Made by a program: the position numbers and the translations under genes
Shown here: positions 33,638 through 42,828 of the stretch, piece by piece
Position numbering within the stretch: position 1 is the first letter of the stretch
Layout: each line of letters opens with the position of its first letter
Notes under the pieces: generated by a model
Databases searched by the model: none
What the model was told of the DNA's origin: nothing
What the model saw: the letters and a program-made list of their open reading frames with translations, nothing else
NCBI RefSeq assembly: GCF_023204875.1
Contig: NZ_CP096247.1
Coordinates: 2,480,001 to 2,544,000 of the forward strand
Direction: 5' to 3'
DNA from: Prevotella sp. E15-22
GTDB taxonomy: Bacteria; Bacteroidota; Bacteroidia; Bacteroidales; Bacteroidaceae
DNA length: 64,000 nucleotides

Positions 33638-33684
33638 GTGAAGTGAATCCAGAAAGTTGAACACAACTTAGAGTTTCACTTCAC
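33638..33684. terminator. Two-part hairpin at the end of the RHS operon
   Basis: GTGAAGTGAA (33638-33647) pairs with TTCACTTCAC (33675-33684), and inside it AAGTTG pairs with CAACTT. No T run follows on the minus strand, so it may act as a structure or weak terminator 12 bp after the ankyrin stop. Confidence 0.5.
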
Positions 33685-33695
33685 CCTATGACTTT

Positions 33696-34598
33696 TTAAT
33701 ATCTCCTTAAATACTCCAAGAATTCTTTTTCATTCTCTGGCGCAATTTTCTGCTTAATAAGTTCTATTGCGGTTTCAGAGATAGGAGTCTTCCAATAATC
33801 CATTCCTTTTTTCTGTAGGAAACGAATCACTTTTAGTTTATCCTTATATTCTTTCGAGTCAAGAGGATATATACAAAGTCTCAACTCCTCAAGTAAATCA
33901 GTATAATACATTGTATGAGGAAAATCCGGATCATATCTTTTGTATTTCCGATGACAGTCCGCCCCATGTTCTAACAGGTATAACATAATGTCCATGCGAT
34001 CGTTAACTAATGTAGAATACAATGCTCCACCCTCATTTGTTTCTGTATACAAGTTTACATCTGCTCCTGCCTCTACTAGGATTTTAACTTTTTCAAAATC
34101 TGAGTAGACCGCAGTTGAAAGAGCAAATCGTCGAGCTGGTTCCCAATTTCCAAGATTATCTTTCTGCATTCCTCGCTCTACAGAATTTGGATCTCCACCA
34201 AATTCCAATAACAACTTTAGTATTTGAGAAGATGGCTGATCGAATCTAGACGCAACAATAACAGCATTAGAACCTATGTTATATAAGGTATCTTCTGGTT
34301 CATTGGGATCTGCACCCAATTCTAGTAGAGTCCTTACTGACTCTATAAGATTGTTTTCGACGGCAACCATTAATAAGGGTTGACCAAATATTTCTTCTTT
34401 ACTGTCAACTGGTACTTTCAAAGATAGAACCTGTCGTTTTATCTCGTCAGTATCCTCATCTTCCACAGCTTTTGCCAATTCCCATGCAGGCGTATCTTGA
34501 AAGAGGCGAAAATCGTCACCTAACAGATCATTTTTATCAACGGGTATTTCCCTACAAGATGCGAACAGCAGAATCAATGATAAAAAAACATATTTCAT
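33696..34598 (-). CDS. Ankyrin-repeat lipoprotein, candidate immunity protein
   Basis: The 300-residue protein starts at the ATG 2 bp after the RHS-lipase stop. It has a lipoprotein signal (MKYVFLSLILLFASC), so it is anchored in the envelope. Residues 50-240 contain ankyrin-type repeats (PLLMVAVENNLIESVRTLLE then LGADPNE; LKLLLEFGGDPN; VKILVEAGADVN; MLYLLEHGADC). Ankyrin proteins often serve as immunity partners of toxins. Its place directly behind a toxin-like gene and its anchoring at the site where a lipase would attack support that role. This is inference. Confidence 0.7.
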   Translation of the reverse strand: MKYVFLSLILLFASCREIPVDKNDLLGDDFRLFQDTPAWELAKAVEDEDTDEIKRQVLSLKVPVDSKEEIFGQPLLMVAVENNLIESVRTLLELGADPNEPEDTLYNIGSNAVIVASRFDQPSSQILKLLLEFGGDPNSVERGMQKDNLGNWEPARRFALSTAVYSDFEKVKILVEAGADVNLYTETNEGGALYSTLVNDRMDIMLYLLEHGADCHRKYKRYDPDFPHTMYYTDLLEELRLCIYPLDSKEYKDKLKVIRFLQKKGMDYWKTPISETAIELIKQKIAPENEKEFLEYLRRY

Positions 34599-34600
34599 GC

Positions 34601-37600
34601 CTAAAACCAAAATTGAGTACTATTAAACATATCTTGAGCTTGGCGAATCATGTCTTGCATATTTTCCTTTTTATCTCGATAAAAGTTTCTTATGCTATGA
34701 CCTAGGATATCTCGGTTTTTATACCGATAAATCCTATTTCCATTCGCACCTACATGCATGCTTTTTTGAAACAAATTGAGTTCATCCCGATAGTGTACGT
34801 AAGCATTAATCTGAGCATTCTTTCTTTCATTGAATGGTTTTGTAAGTGGACTCACCCATGCTGCGTTAAAAGTCATAGCTTTATCTCCTGTCGTATAAGC
34901 ATTTGCTGCAGCAAGTCCTCCACCTAAAGAATGGCCCACATAGGTCAATTCTTGTTTCCCTATTGCTTTTTTTATATCCACTGCATTTCCCATAGAAATT
35001 TTATACTGCCTAGACTTTCCAAGAATCTGTTTAAAATTATTACTCCAATCCTTCATACTTGTAATGTCAGTTCCAGCAGTTGCATAGACATATTCTGTCT
35101 TACCATCTTGAGTCCGTTCATACAGTTGCGATTTAAAACCAGAATTATTATCTATCATTTGAACACCTTCTATTTTAAGGGTTGAAACCTGCCACCCTCC
35201 AATAAGGGCGATATCTTCATTATTATATACATGGGCCGCAATTCTTGCAGCCTCTTCCTCTGTTGGCTCTTTTCCATTTGGATCAACAAACTTCACTGGA
35301 TTCCCTGCACAATACGCATACGGACTGACATTGTAGTATTTCTCTGCCAGCGGGTCAACCCTGTCCCATACGGGTAAGACAGGGCTGTATTGCCTTGCGC
35401 CATAGTCATATGTGTTCAAGCCGTGCATCATATCGAATTCCTTTCCATTATATTTATACGGCTGATTACACTCATTTATTGTCCTGTACAGAGAAAAAAA
35501 TGGTGTACCATAGGGATAAAAGTCGTTTCTTTGACATACGACACCATCTTTATCAATCACCTCACGGTTATTTCCTAAATGGTCTTTATTATAGAACTTG
35601 AATCCAATCTCTCTTGTTTTCTTTGCCCTAATATAGTCTTCTAATTGATTCTTATATTCTCCGTCTGTTATAGAGACAGAAGGACGATAAGGCAATGATT
35701 CCATTTTCGAGAAGGAATCAATATATCCTCCATCGAACAGTATTTTGGAAAAAAAACTATTTTCATAGATAACTTTTCCACCCCAAAGATAGTCTGTAGA
35801 GTCCTTTGTCAGATGAGTCGTCTCTATATCCTCATAATCGCGCCCCATTTCCACGCGATTGTTTTTGGGAGCCGTATAGTGAATCGTCCTCAATTTTTGA
35901 CCTGTCACCGTATAGACGTATTTCGTCACATTACCATTGTCGAACTGAATCCTGATGGGGTTATTATTAATGTCATAACGAATATTTGTAATACCACGGG
36001 TTCCGTCACAAACTAGCGATCCACAGCTATTATATCGGAAATCACTAGAGCTCTTCTTGACATCAATAAAATTCGAATAAAGAACAGAAGACGCGCCTTC
36101 CTCTACATGTTGCAATTGATTGCCGTTATATTCCATAGTCAGATTATCAATTAAACCATACTGACTAGTCTTCATTATGCCTGTCATACCACTACGGATC
36201 AGAGAGATAATATTACCATTTCTATCATAACTTACCCTCTCATCATAATTTCCCAACGATTTTGAAAAATTATTTTCGCCATACTCTGAATTGATAATGC
36301 GACCTAATTCATCATAGGTATACATATATCCTTTGTCGACAGAAGAACCATTTTTCCAGGTCATACTACTGATATTGCTGCTGTATAGGGGTGATCCTGC
36401 TCCATCTTGGTAGTGAAGCTGTTCGCTAAACGAATTGCTTGTAATGTTAGTAAGCCACCCATGTATATCGTAATCATAACTAACGTCACCTTTACCGTTG
36501 CTTATTGGCCTACTGATATTTGCTATTCGTCCCAATTGATCATAAGTATATATTATCTTGCATTCGTCTGTAGATATATTCCCAATTTTAGCTTGATAGG
36601 ACGCTTCTAACAGTAAGTCATTGTTGGGATTATAAATGTTTTTAATATCATATACTACAGACTCTCCTTTGGGATGAGTTATAGTTATCTTTGAGGTAGC
36701 GAGCTTTTTAGTATACGTATAGGTATTTTCTGTTTTAACAATGCTGCCATCAAGCCCTTTCTCTTGGACCTCAATCTGATTACCCAAAATATCATAAGAA
36801 TATACACTGGCTATCCTTTCTCCATTTGATGCCAAGATAACAGAACCTGTGAGCATCCCCCTAGCATTAGTCTGACTTGGTTGATTAAAGTCCTGGAATA
36901 TGGAAGAAACTTTACTAGAGCCATTAAAGAAGCTATAATCATCATAATAAAAAATCTTCTCAAGAACGTCAATATACAAACCTGTAGCCCGACCTTCTGG
37001 TGTTACATAATCAGAATATTTGGTTCCTTTTGAACCACAAGAATAACAGACTGTACTTTCTATTGTTTCTGGAACACCTATACAGATGCCTTGAACGACC
37101 ACTCGCCCAACCTTATCATACAACAGAAAGCGATAACGACCTTTCTCTCTTAATTCTCCATCCTGTATTAGAAAAGGTCGGCGATAGTCATCATAAACAT
37201 ATTCAACAGATTCGCATCCTGGCATTTTCTTTTTCACCAAATTGCCTAAGATATCGTAGCTATATTGAAAAGCGTATCTATCCACATCATTATTATTCTG
37301 ATATTCTGGCATAAGTACAAATGCAAGTTGATCCCACTCATCATAAACGAAATAGGTATCGTTATTCTTGTCTCTGCGCTCCAGAATCTTCCGGCCTAGC
37401 TCATCCTTGAAAATAGTAACCTTAGTATTATCTTCATTGATTTCACATGTACCATATAGAGTTCCTTCCTTATAATATCCTTTATCACTGAGAGTCGTTT
37501 CATATGTTGGACACTCAATATACTTTCCATACGAATATGCAGAATACCTCTTCACGTCAGCAGAAGAATTAGTAACATAATCTATTCTTGCAGGTTTTTC

Positions 37601-38020
37601 CTTCCATCTATCACCTGCTTTATTCTGAATAAGAAGTCGCCCTAAAGCATCAAATTTCTGGTACTCAAAAGCACTTTCATCAGCATATTGTTCTCTCGCG
37701 CTTTGGACAATGCTGTTCTTACCCAATTTTTCTACCGACACGCCACCAACCACAGGAAGCCAGTTCTTCATCTCACTCTTTTCTCCAAGATACTCATGAA
37801 ATGAATACGTAAAATCTCCATTATTGCTCACACCATTTGTTGCTTCAATAAGTCCTCTTCCCAAGTCATCAAAGAACTGATAGTTCTGAGTCTTTTTAGA
37901 ATCAGAAATCTGAGTTTGAGTGAGAACATAGTTCGATTTTTCTTGAGCATTAATATGGGATATTGACATAGAAAAGACTGATGCCAAAAATAAACAAGAA
38001 TATATATTATGCTGTTTCAT
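34601..38020 (-). CDS. RHS/YD-repeat protein with lipase-like C-terminal toxin domain
   Basis: The start at 38020 opens a signal peptide (MKQHNIYSCLFLASVFSMSI...NAQ). A frame from 38083 overlaps the upstream gene. Residues 25-900 are YD repeats (YDELGRII, YDRNGNII, YDINNNPI and similar), ending in the RHS core signature (YDYGARQYSP, WDRVDPLAEKYYNVSPYAYC, VDPNG). After that a distinct domain (about 910-1139) contains YVGHSLGGG, a serine-hydrolase nucleophile elbow with Ser1031, and later Asp and His residues (YRDELN, LGHSIRN) that could complete the triad. RHS proteins wrap and release C-terminal toxins, so I infer a lipase or phospholipase effector. Confidence 0.8.
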   Translation of the reverse strand: MKQHNIYSCLFLASVFSMSISHINAQEKSNYVLTQTQISDSKKTQNYQFFDDLGRGLIEATNGVSNNGDFTYSFHEYLGEKSEMKNWLPVVGGVSVEKLGKNSIVQSAREQYADESAFEYQKFDALGRLLIQNKAGDRWKEKPARIDYVTNSSADVKRYSAYSYGKYIECPTYETTLSDKGYYKEGTLYGTCEINEDNTKVTIFKDELGRKILERRDKNNDTYFVYDEWDQLAFVLMPEYQNNNDVDRYAFQYSYDILGNLVKKKMPGCESVEYVYDDYRRPFLIQDGELREKGRYRFLLYDKVGRVVVQGICIGVPETIESTVCYSCGSKGTKYSDYVTPEGRATGLYIDVLEKIFYYDDYSFFNGSSKVSSIFQDFNQPSQTNARGMLTGSVILASNGERIASVYSYDILGNQIEVQEKGLDGSIVKTENTYTYTKKLATSKITITHPKGESVVYDIKNIYNPNNDLLLEASYQAKIGNISTDECKIIYTYDQLGRIANISRPISNGKGDVSYDYDIHGWLTNITSNSFSEQLHYQDGAGSPLYSSNISSMTWKNGSSVDKGYMYTYDELGRIINSEYGENNFSKSLGNYDERVSYDRNGNIISLIRSGMTGIMKTSQYGLIDNLTMEYNGNQLQHVEEGASSVLYSNFIDVKKSSSDFRYNSCGSLVCDGTRGITNIRYDINNNPIRIQFDNGNVTKYVYTVTGQKLRTIHYTAPKNNRVEMGRDYEDIETTHLTKDSTDYLWGGKVIYENSFFSKILFDGGYIDSFSKMESLPYRPSVSITDGEYKNQLEDYIRAKKTREIGFKFYNKDHLGNNREVIDKDGVVCQRNDFYPYGTPFFSLYRTINECNQPYKYNGKEFDMMHGLNTYDYGARQYSPVLPVWDRVDPLAEKYYNVSPYAYCAGNPVKFVDPNGKEPTEEEAARIAAHVYNNEDIALIGGWQVSTLKIEGVQMIDNNSGFKSQLYERTQDGKTEYVYATAGTDITSMKDWSNNFKQILGKSRQYKISMGNAVDIKKAIGKQELTYVGHSLGGGLAAANAYTTGDKAMTFNAAWVSPLTKPFNERKNAQINAYVHYRDELNLFQKSMHVGANGNRIYRYKNRDILGHSIRNFYRDKKENMQDMIRQAQDMFNSTQFWF

Positions 38021-38027
38021 TGCTTTT

Positions 38028-41000
38028 TTATTGATTAGTGAAATAATTGTATTTATACGAATGGACAAGTTCATTTTTACCATTTACAACTCTAAATTCG
38101 GCTGTAAGCCTATTCAATGGGTCATAGAGATACCTATGTACTAATCCATTAGGGTCAGTCTTTCTAACAAGGTTCATGCGCTTGTCATATTCGTAGATAT
38201 ATATCAATGCACTGCTGAGTTTCGTTCGAAGTGAACCTAGCGTAGACGGAGGATTTTTTGATTCCGACAGCTTTTCGGGGGCTATTCCCAAAGCATTTTT
38301 GACCTCATTATAGCTTGCATTCTGTATGGTTGCCACTAAGTTCTGGCCCATATTAGACCATATCATAATTGTTTTTACACCATTTTCATCCCAAATAATA
38401 GGATTGCCAAATTTATCCGCTTTTTCTACCGTATAATTCACGTGAGTATTTTGTCCATAATAGGAATCCTGTGAGATACATCTTGTTTTTTTCTGAGAAA
38501 TATACGGAACACCAATACTGGTGGAATCGTAGACATTCTCAATATGATAAAAGTTATTGTTCGGCAATGTCTCAATAATTTCAACAGGAAGAATTATATT
38601 CTTATCCTTCATCCATGGATGCGGTACATAAGAAGTCGCCCTGTACGATTCATTACTATACCAGTAGTCTGTTATGTGTTTTTCTCCTAAATTATTAATA
38701 AAAGTCTTTCTAGTCGGCAAACCGAAGTCAGCATACTCATAACGTGTCTCCGTATTATACATACCATTATTCATTTTCTCCTGTCGCTTATTTACGGACA
38801 TCAAGTATTTATTTGCATAGGTTTTGTATAGATATGAAAAAGCAAATAAGTCTTCTACAAAATAATCGTAATGCCAAGTTTGGGATACTGTAGAAAATGG
38901 TTCTCCTTCTGTTCTAACATAATCATACGTATTTCTTTCAAGAACCACACCATTAGCGTCCATCACCTCTTTCAAAACGAGTTTTCCTCGTTCAAAGGCC
39001 AAACTCGTAAAAAACGCACTTGCATAGTTGTCGTATACGTAGGCAGTATAATCAGCTGGAGAGTCCATATGGGTTTTATTGTTGGCGTCTATGTCATAAT
39101 TGGTATACTGATATTTCGTACGTGTCAAAAGATTACTGTTACCATCTTTCAGATATTCAAAGACTGTTGAATATCCGACATCAGGCGTATTGAAATTCAA
39201 GGGATACGGATTCATATCATCAAATGAATAAAAATCAAGGAATGCAGTAGTGTCTAAGTCAAAATAAAACCGATCATAGTAGCAAGGATTTCCTTTTGAA
39301 ATACCGCTGCATTCTCCATTTGCATTCAGGTACACATATTCTTTTGTATATAAAAGAGAATCAGAGGAATCAAAATTCATTAACCTTCTCACACGAAGGC
39401 CTCCTGCCGTACCAAGAGAGTCCTTCAGAGAACACGTCCGGATATCAAACACTTTAGAAAAATGGTTTAATTCATATTGCAGTTCCGTTTTTCCTCCTGT
39501 TGGGTATCCTATACTCTTAAGAGTAAATATCTCGGTGTCAAATTCTGACGGTTCTCTTATCTTATAATCACTTTCTATATAATCATATGTTGCAGACCAT
39601 TCTCTTTTATCTTTGGAATTATAGCCATTTCTTGAGAAATAGCCCCATGAGTCTGTAAAAGTCAGAGGACTTCTATTGGGCCACTTTTCCTCTGGTTGGT
39701 TGCCCAAATTATATTCAAATTTATATTGATATTCCCTTTTGCTACTAATGACAGATTCTTGTGCATCAGTTATTATGCCGTTAATGACGGCCTGATTTGG
39801 AATTTGTCTTATAGAACTCTCAGAATTGACCGGAACAATAATGTCGCCTATTGGGGACTCGATGTATTCAGTAAAACCTTCAGAAGAGAATTGAATATTT
39901 GAAAGTAGCTTCCTTTTGCATTCCGTAATATAGTAAAAATTAACCTTCATATTATTTCCATCTGGACGAACAATTTCCATAGCAGATAAATAATCCTGCG
40001 TCAATTTCTTTGCAATTGCCTCTCTATTTTCCTTCTCTTTCTCGCGTTTCTCTATGCCCATATAAAAGAAAAAACGATTATCATCAAGATCTTCATAAGT
40101 TAAATAATTTCCATATTGATGACGAATATAATCGTCGTCCTCTTTTTCTTTGTCCCAATACAGACACTGTGTAGTTGAAAGAAACAAATCTCCATAACTT
40201 TCATCACGATTATAGTTAAATGATATGGATTCATTATCACTGGATATTTTTATCAAACGTGCTGGCATCGTGAGGAAACCTGAGTATCCGTATTTCCCAT
40301 AGTTTTCTTCTGTACGTCGGCATGGTGGATAAGGATAAAATCTACTTGTCCATTCAGATATCAACTGCGGGGCATAATGAATATCACACATATAGGAATC
40401 AGACGCATATTCGAAGTTGATAACTTTTTTATCAACAGTTGTTATCCTGGAAAGTCTCCAACATGTCGCAATAAGATCCCCTTGACGTGGATTCTGATTA
40501 TAATAGAAAGCGCTGTATTCCGTTGCATTGCCACCGCCAAACTCATATCTCGTACCATCTGGGGTTATTAATGTGAATTTATTAAAGAACTTCTCATTCA
40601 TATCAAATTTCGATGCACTTAGATAGGGAAATCTTTTGGGCAAAGAGTCATTTGTGATGAAACCGCTCTTTTCATCAAACTCTACAATGATATTGTTATC
40701 AGATACAACTCTCCATTGACCATCCATGTCCATAAAAAAAGTTCCCTGACAGCCATTAAAACTAAAAGAGAATTCATCTGCAGACAACTCATACCAACCT
40801 TCCTTTTCCAGCTCTCTTAAATGTGTATATTCTTGGAGTTTACCTGACTTGTCTGTACTATTTTCAATTTCCTTAATCTTATTATGATTAAAATAAAAAC
40901 CTGCTTGGACCGTCCTACCACCCCACCCAGAAACTTTTTCATCCTGTACACCGATTACTCTCCTTGCTATATAACCTCCTGCGGAGAGAGCCCATCCGAT

Positions 41001-41291
41001 TCCTAAAGAAGTGGGAGGTGTGTGGGGCTTAACATTCGCCAGATGATATGATGCCTGGATAGGCAGAGACAGCTTGCCAACCTTCATGGTATATAAGGGC
41101 ACTGTTATCTCTGGTGTTCCCGTATAGTGACCTACAGGTATGCTGCCAAAGGTACCTAAATTTGCGACTTCAGGCGATGGCGCGTTCTTGACTTCCCTAA
41201 CTTGGCCCCACATGGGAACATTGATTAAGGTACATAGGATGAGTAGAGCAAATCTCATAAGATTTGAAAACATAATATTTCTCTTCTTCAT
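38028..41291 (-). CDS. RHS-type partner protein (N-terminal half-shell, YD repeats)
   Basis: The 1087-residue protein has a signal peptide (MKKRNIMFSNLMRFALLILC...GQ) and opens with the Bacteroidota RHS start LGTFGSIPVGHYTGTPEITV followed by SLGIGWALSAGGYIARRVIG, similar to SpvB/TcB-type shells. It ends in YD repeats (YEYDKRMNLVRKTDPNGLVH, YLYDPLNRLTAEF). It lacks an obvious toxin domain and stops 7 bp before the next RHS gene. I infer that the two proteins assemble together, in the way a TcB/TcC-like shell is split in two. Two additional ATGs are near the start. Confidence 0.75.
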   Translation of the reverse strand: MKKRNIMFSNLMRFALLILCTLINVPMWGQVREVKNAPSPEVANLGTFGSIPVGHYTGTPEITVPLYTMKVGKLSLPIQASYHLANVKPHTPPTSLGIGWALSAGGYIARRVIGVQDEKVSGWGGRTVQAGFYFNHNKIKEIENSTDKSGKLQEYTHLRELEKEGWYELSADEFSFSFNGCQGTFFMDMDGQWRVVSDNNIIVEFDEKSGFITNDSLPKRFPYLSASKFDMNEKFFNKFTLITPDGTRYEFGGGNATEYSAFYYNQNPRQGDLIATCWRLSRITTVDKKVINFEYASDSYMCDIHYAPQLISEWTSRFYPYPPCRRTEENYGKYGYSGFLTMPARLIKISSDNESISFNYNRDESYGDLFLSTTQCLYWDKEKEDDDYIRHQYGNYLTYEDLDDNRFFFYMGIEKREKEKENREAIAKKLTQDYLSAMEIVRPDGNNMKVNFYYITECKRKLLSNIQFSSEGFTEYIESPIGDIIVPVNSESSIRQIPNQAVINGIITDAQESVISSKREYQYKFEYNLGNQPEEKWPNRSPLTFTDSWGYFSRNGYNSKDKREWSATYDYIESDYKIREPSEFDTEIFTLKSIGYPTGGKTELQYELNHFSKVFDIRTCSLKDSLGTAGGLRVRRLMNFDSSDSLLYTKEYVYLNANGECSGISKGNPCYYDRFYFDLDTTAFLDFYSFDDMNPYPLNFNTPDVGYSTVFEYLKDGNSNLLTRTKYQYTNYDIDANNKTHMDSPADYTAYVYDNYASAFFTSLAFERGKLVLKEVMDANGVVLERNTYDYVRTEGEPFSTVSQTWHYDYFVEDLFAFSYLYKTYANKYLMSVNKRQEKMNNGMYNTETRYEYADFGLPTRKTFINNLGEKHITDYWYSNESYRATSYVPHPWMKDKNIILPVEIIETLPNNNFYHIENVYDSTSIGVPYISQKKTRCISQDSYYGQNTHVNYTVEKADKFGNPIIWDENGVKTIMIWSNMGQNLVATIQNASYNEVKNALGIAPEKLSESKNPPSTLGSLRTKLSSALIYIYEYDKRMNLVRKTDPNGLVHRYLYDPLNRLTAEFRVVNGKNELVHSYKYNYFTNQ

Positions 41292-41324
41292 TGTTGTTTG
41301 GATATTTGTCTAGTTTTATTCTGG

Positions 41325-42386
41325 TTACTTTCTTATGGTCTCATGATAAACTTTGCCGTTTACATTGATGTAAAGCACATATACTCCTGGACGTAAACCT
41401 GCGATATTAAAATCAGCATGATAACCTGTGCCGGCATCCTGTGTAAACCTCTTGTTGGAGTAAATCACACCCAGCGGGTTTGATATCAGCATAGTGACGT
41501 TCGCTTTGGCATCCAGACTGTATTCTATGTTTACGACACCTCCCTCTACTGTCACCGTGTAATGAATAATATCTTTAGGAATGTTCGAGGTGTTTTGTCC
41601 GTCATTACCGTTATCATCTTCAGAGGACAGATTATCCTCATTGAACGACTGATTATCTGGAAGACAACAGTAGGCATAATGTGTCGTTCCTATTGGAGAG
41701 AGATTTGCATAACTGGTACTAGTTACTGACTCCAATATAGGCTTATTATACCCTCTTACATACCATTCATATTTCTCCTCTATCACCTGCTTCAACTGTG
41801 CAGAATCTATCTTTGAGGGATCCACATCCATCGCAATGGAATAGGACTTGAGTTTATACACACGCAAGGCATTCTTCAGGGTGTCTGTCTCTGACAGCAC
41901 TATATCACCTTGACCATCCACTATCACGTTACAAACGCCCACTTCCTTGAAGAAATGATTTCCGCAGTAGATGCCATAGCCTTCAAAGTCCTTTGAGAAA
42001 GAATCCTCATAAGTCATCGGATAAATCATGCTGCAAAGAGGTTTATAGTAATAGGTCTCCTTTAGAGGATTCTCGTTGCCAATCTCCATTAGGCTGTCCC
42101 CTCTCATCATATAATAGGTCATCTGCTTGTCATCTATCATCACCATTCGCTCCAAACTGTCTGTTCGTTGGATTACTGAATGTGAAGAACGAGAGATTTC
42201 CAAATCAGAGAAATTCCATAAACAGTTTTGACCACCATCACCTGGATTAAAATAATCCAATTTGTTTCTAGTGAAATCACCTTCCTCAAATCCTATGGCG
42301 TCTTTCGTCAATAGAACTTGAGAACTAATTTTGTTACACGGGGTAAGTAACAACAACCCCAACAGAAAACTACATTTAAAAACCAT
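41325..42386 (-). CDS. Exported protein with T9SS-like C-terminal domain, first gene of the RHS operon
   Basis: I start at the ATG at 42386 because the promoter lies at 42439-42446 and a frame from 42527 would precede it. The 353-residue product has a hydrophobic signal (MVFKCSFLLGLLLLTPCNKI). Its last 75 residues (VNIEYSLDAKANVTMLISNP, then GLRPGVYVLYINVNGKVYHE) look like a type IX secretion C-terminal sorting domain. The middle is beta-rich without known motif. Position at the operon start suggests a structural or delivery partner for the RHS proteins. Confidence 0.6.
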   Translation of the reverse strand: MVFKCSFLLGLLLLTPCNKISSQVLLTKDAIGFEEGDFTRNKLDYFNPGDGGQNCLWNFSDLEISRSSHSVIQRTDSLERMVMIDDKQMTYYMMRGDSLMEIGNENPLKETYYYKPLCSMIYPMTYEDSFSKDFEGYGIYCGNHFFKEVGVCNVIVDGQGDIVLSETDTLKNALRVYKLKSYSIAMDVDPSKIDSAQLKQVIEEKYEWYVRGYNKPILESVTSTSYANLSPIGTTHYAYCCLPDNQSFNEDNLSSEDDNGNDGQNTSNIPKDIIHYTVTVEGGVVNIEYSLDAKANVTMLISNPLGVIYSNKRFTQDAGTGYHADFNIAGLRPGVYVLYINVNGKVYHETIRK

Positions 42387-42438
42387 ATATAAAAGACTTT
42401 TAACGTTGTCAAATTGTTCTTGGTTGAATAAACCGCTG

Positions 42439-42446
42439 CAAAGATA
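42439..42446 (-). promoter_or_regulatory. -7 box (TATCTTTG) of the RHS operon
   Basis: On the minus strand TATCTTTGCAGCGG matches the consensus. It lies 53 bp before the ATG at 42386 and 140 bp from the dyad array. Confidence 0.65.
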
Positions 42447-42581
42447 ATTAGAAATCTGGACACTGACAAATAATATGCGTAGAAATTTTGTGACAAGCAC
42501 AAAAAAAGCAACACAAAACAGAGTCAAGTTTCACCTGCCTTTTTACCCCCCAAAATGCGCGAAACCCCTGGTACCATGGGG

Positions 42582-42789
42582 TTGGTACTCACAGTACCAA
42601 GCCCTCTGGTACTCACAGTACCAACTCAATACCAAAATTTGGTACGCACAGTACCAACGCTTGGTAGCGTCAGTACCAAGCCTTGGTAGCCACACTACCA
42701 AGCGTTGGTAGCCAGGCTACCAAAGGGTGGTAGTGAGCGTACCAAACAGTGGTAGCGTGGATACCAAAGTTTGGTAGTCACGTTACCGC
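42582..42789. repeat. Array of TTGGTA-N7-TACCAA dyads, 22-bp pitch
   Basis: From 42639 to 42789 seven dyads follow each other at exactly 22 bp: a 6-bp left half (TTGGTA or GTGGTA), a 7-bp variable centre, a TACCAA right half and a 3-bp spacer. Two looser units (42582, 42607) precede them, with an extra TACCAA at 42630 and another at 42796-42801. The centres differ (CTCACAG, CGCACAG, GCGTCAG, GCCACAC, GCCAGGC, GTGAGCG, GCGTGGA, GTCACGT). Halves can pair within or between units. It lies between the DUF4419-fusion gene stop and the RHS promoter. Confidence 0.85.
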
Positions 42790-42828
42790 TGTTTTGTACC
42801 AAAGAAAAAGATGTTTGGATGGTGGGCT

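Noticed and set aside
42582..42803. CRISPR array
   Set aside because: Repeat halves are only 6 bp, variable centres are 7 bp, and no cas genes are near. It is a dyad array of a different kind.
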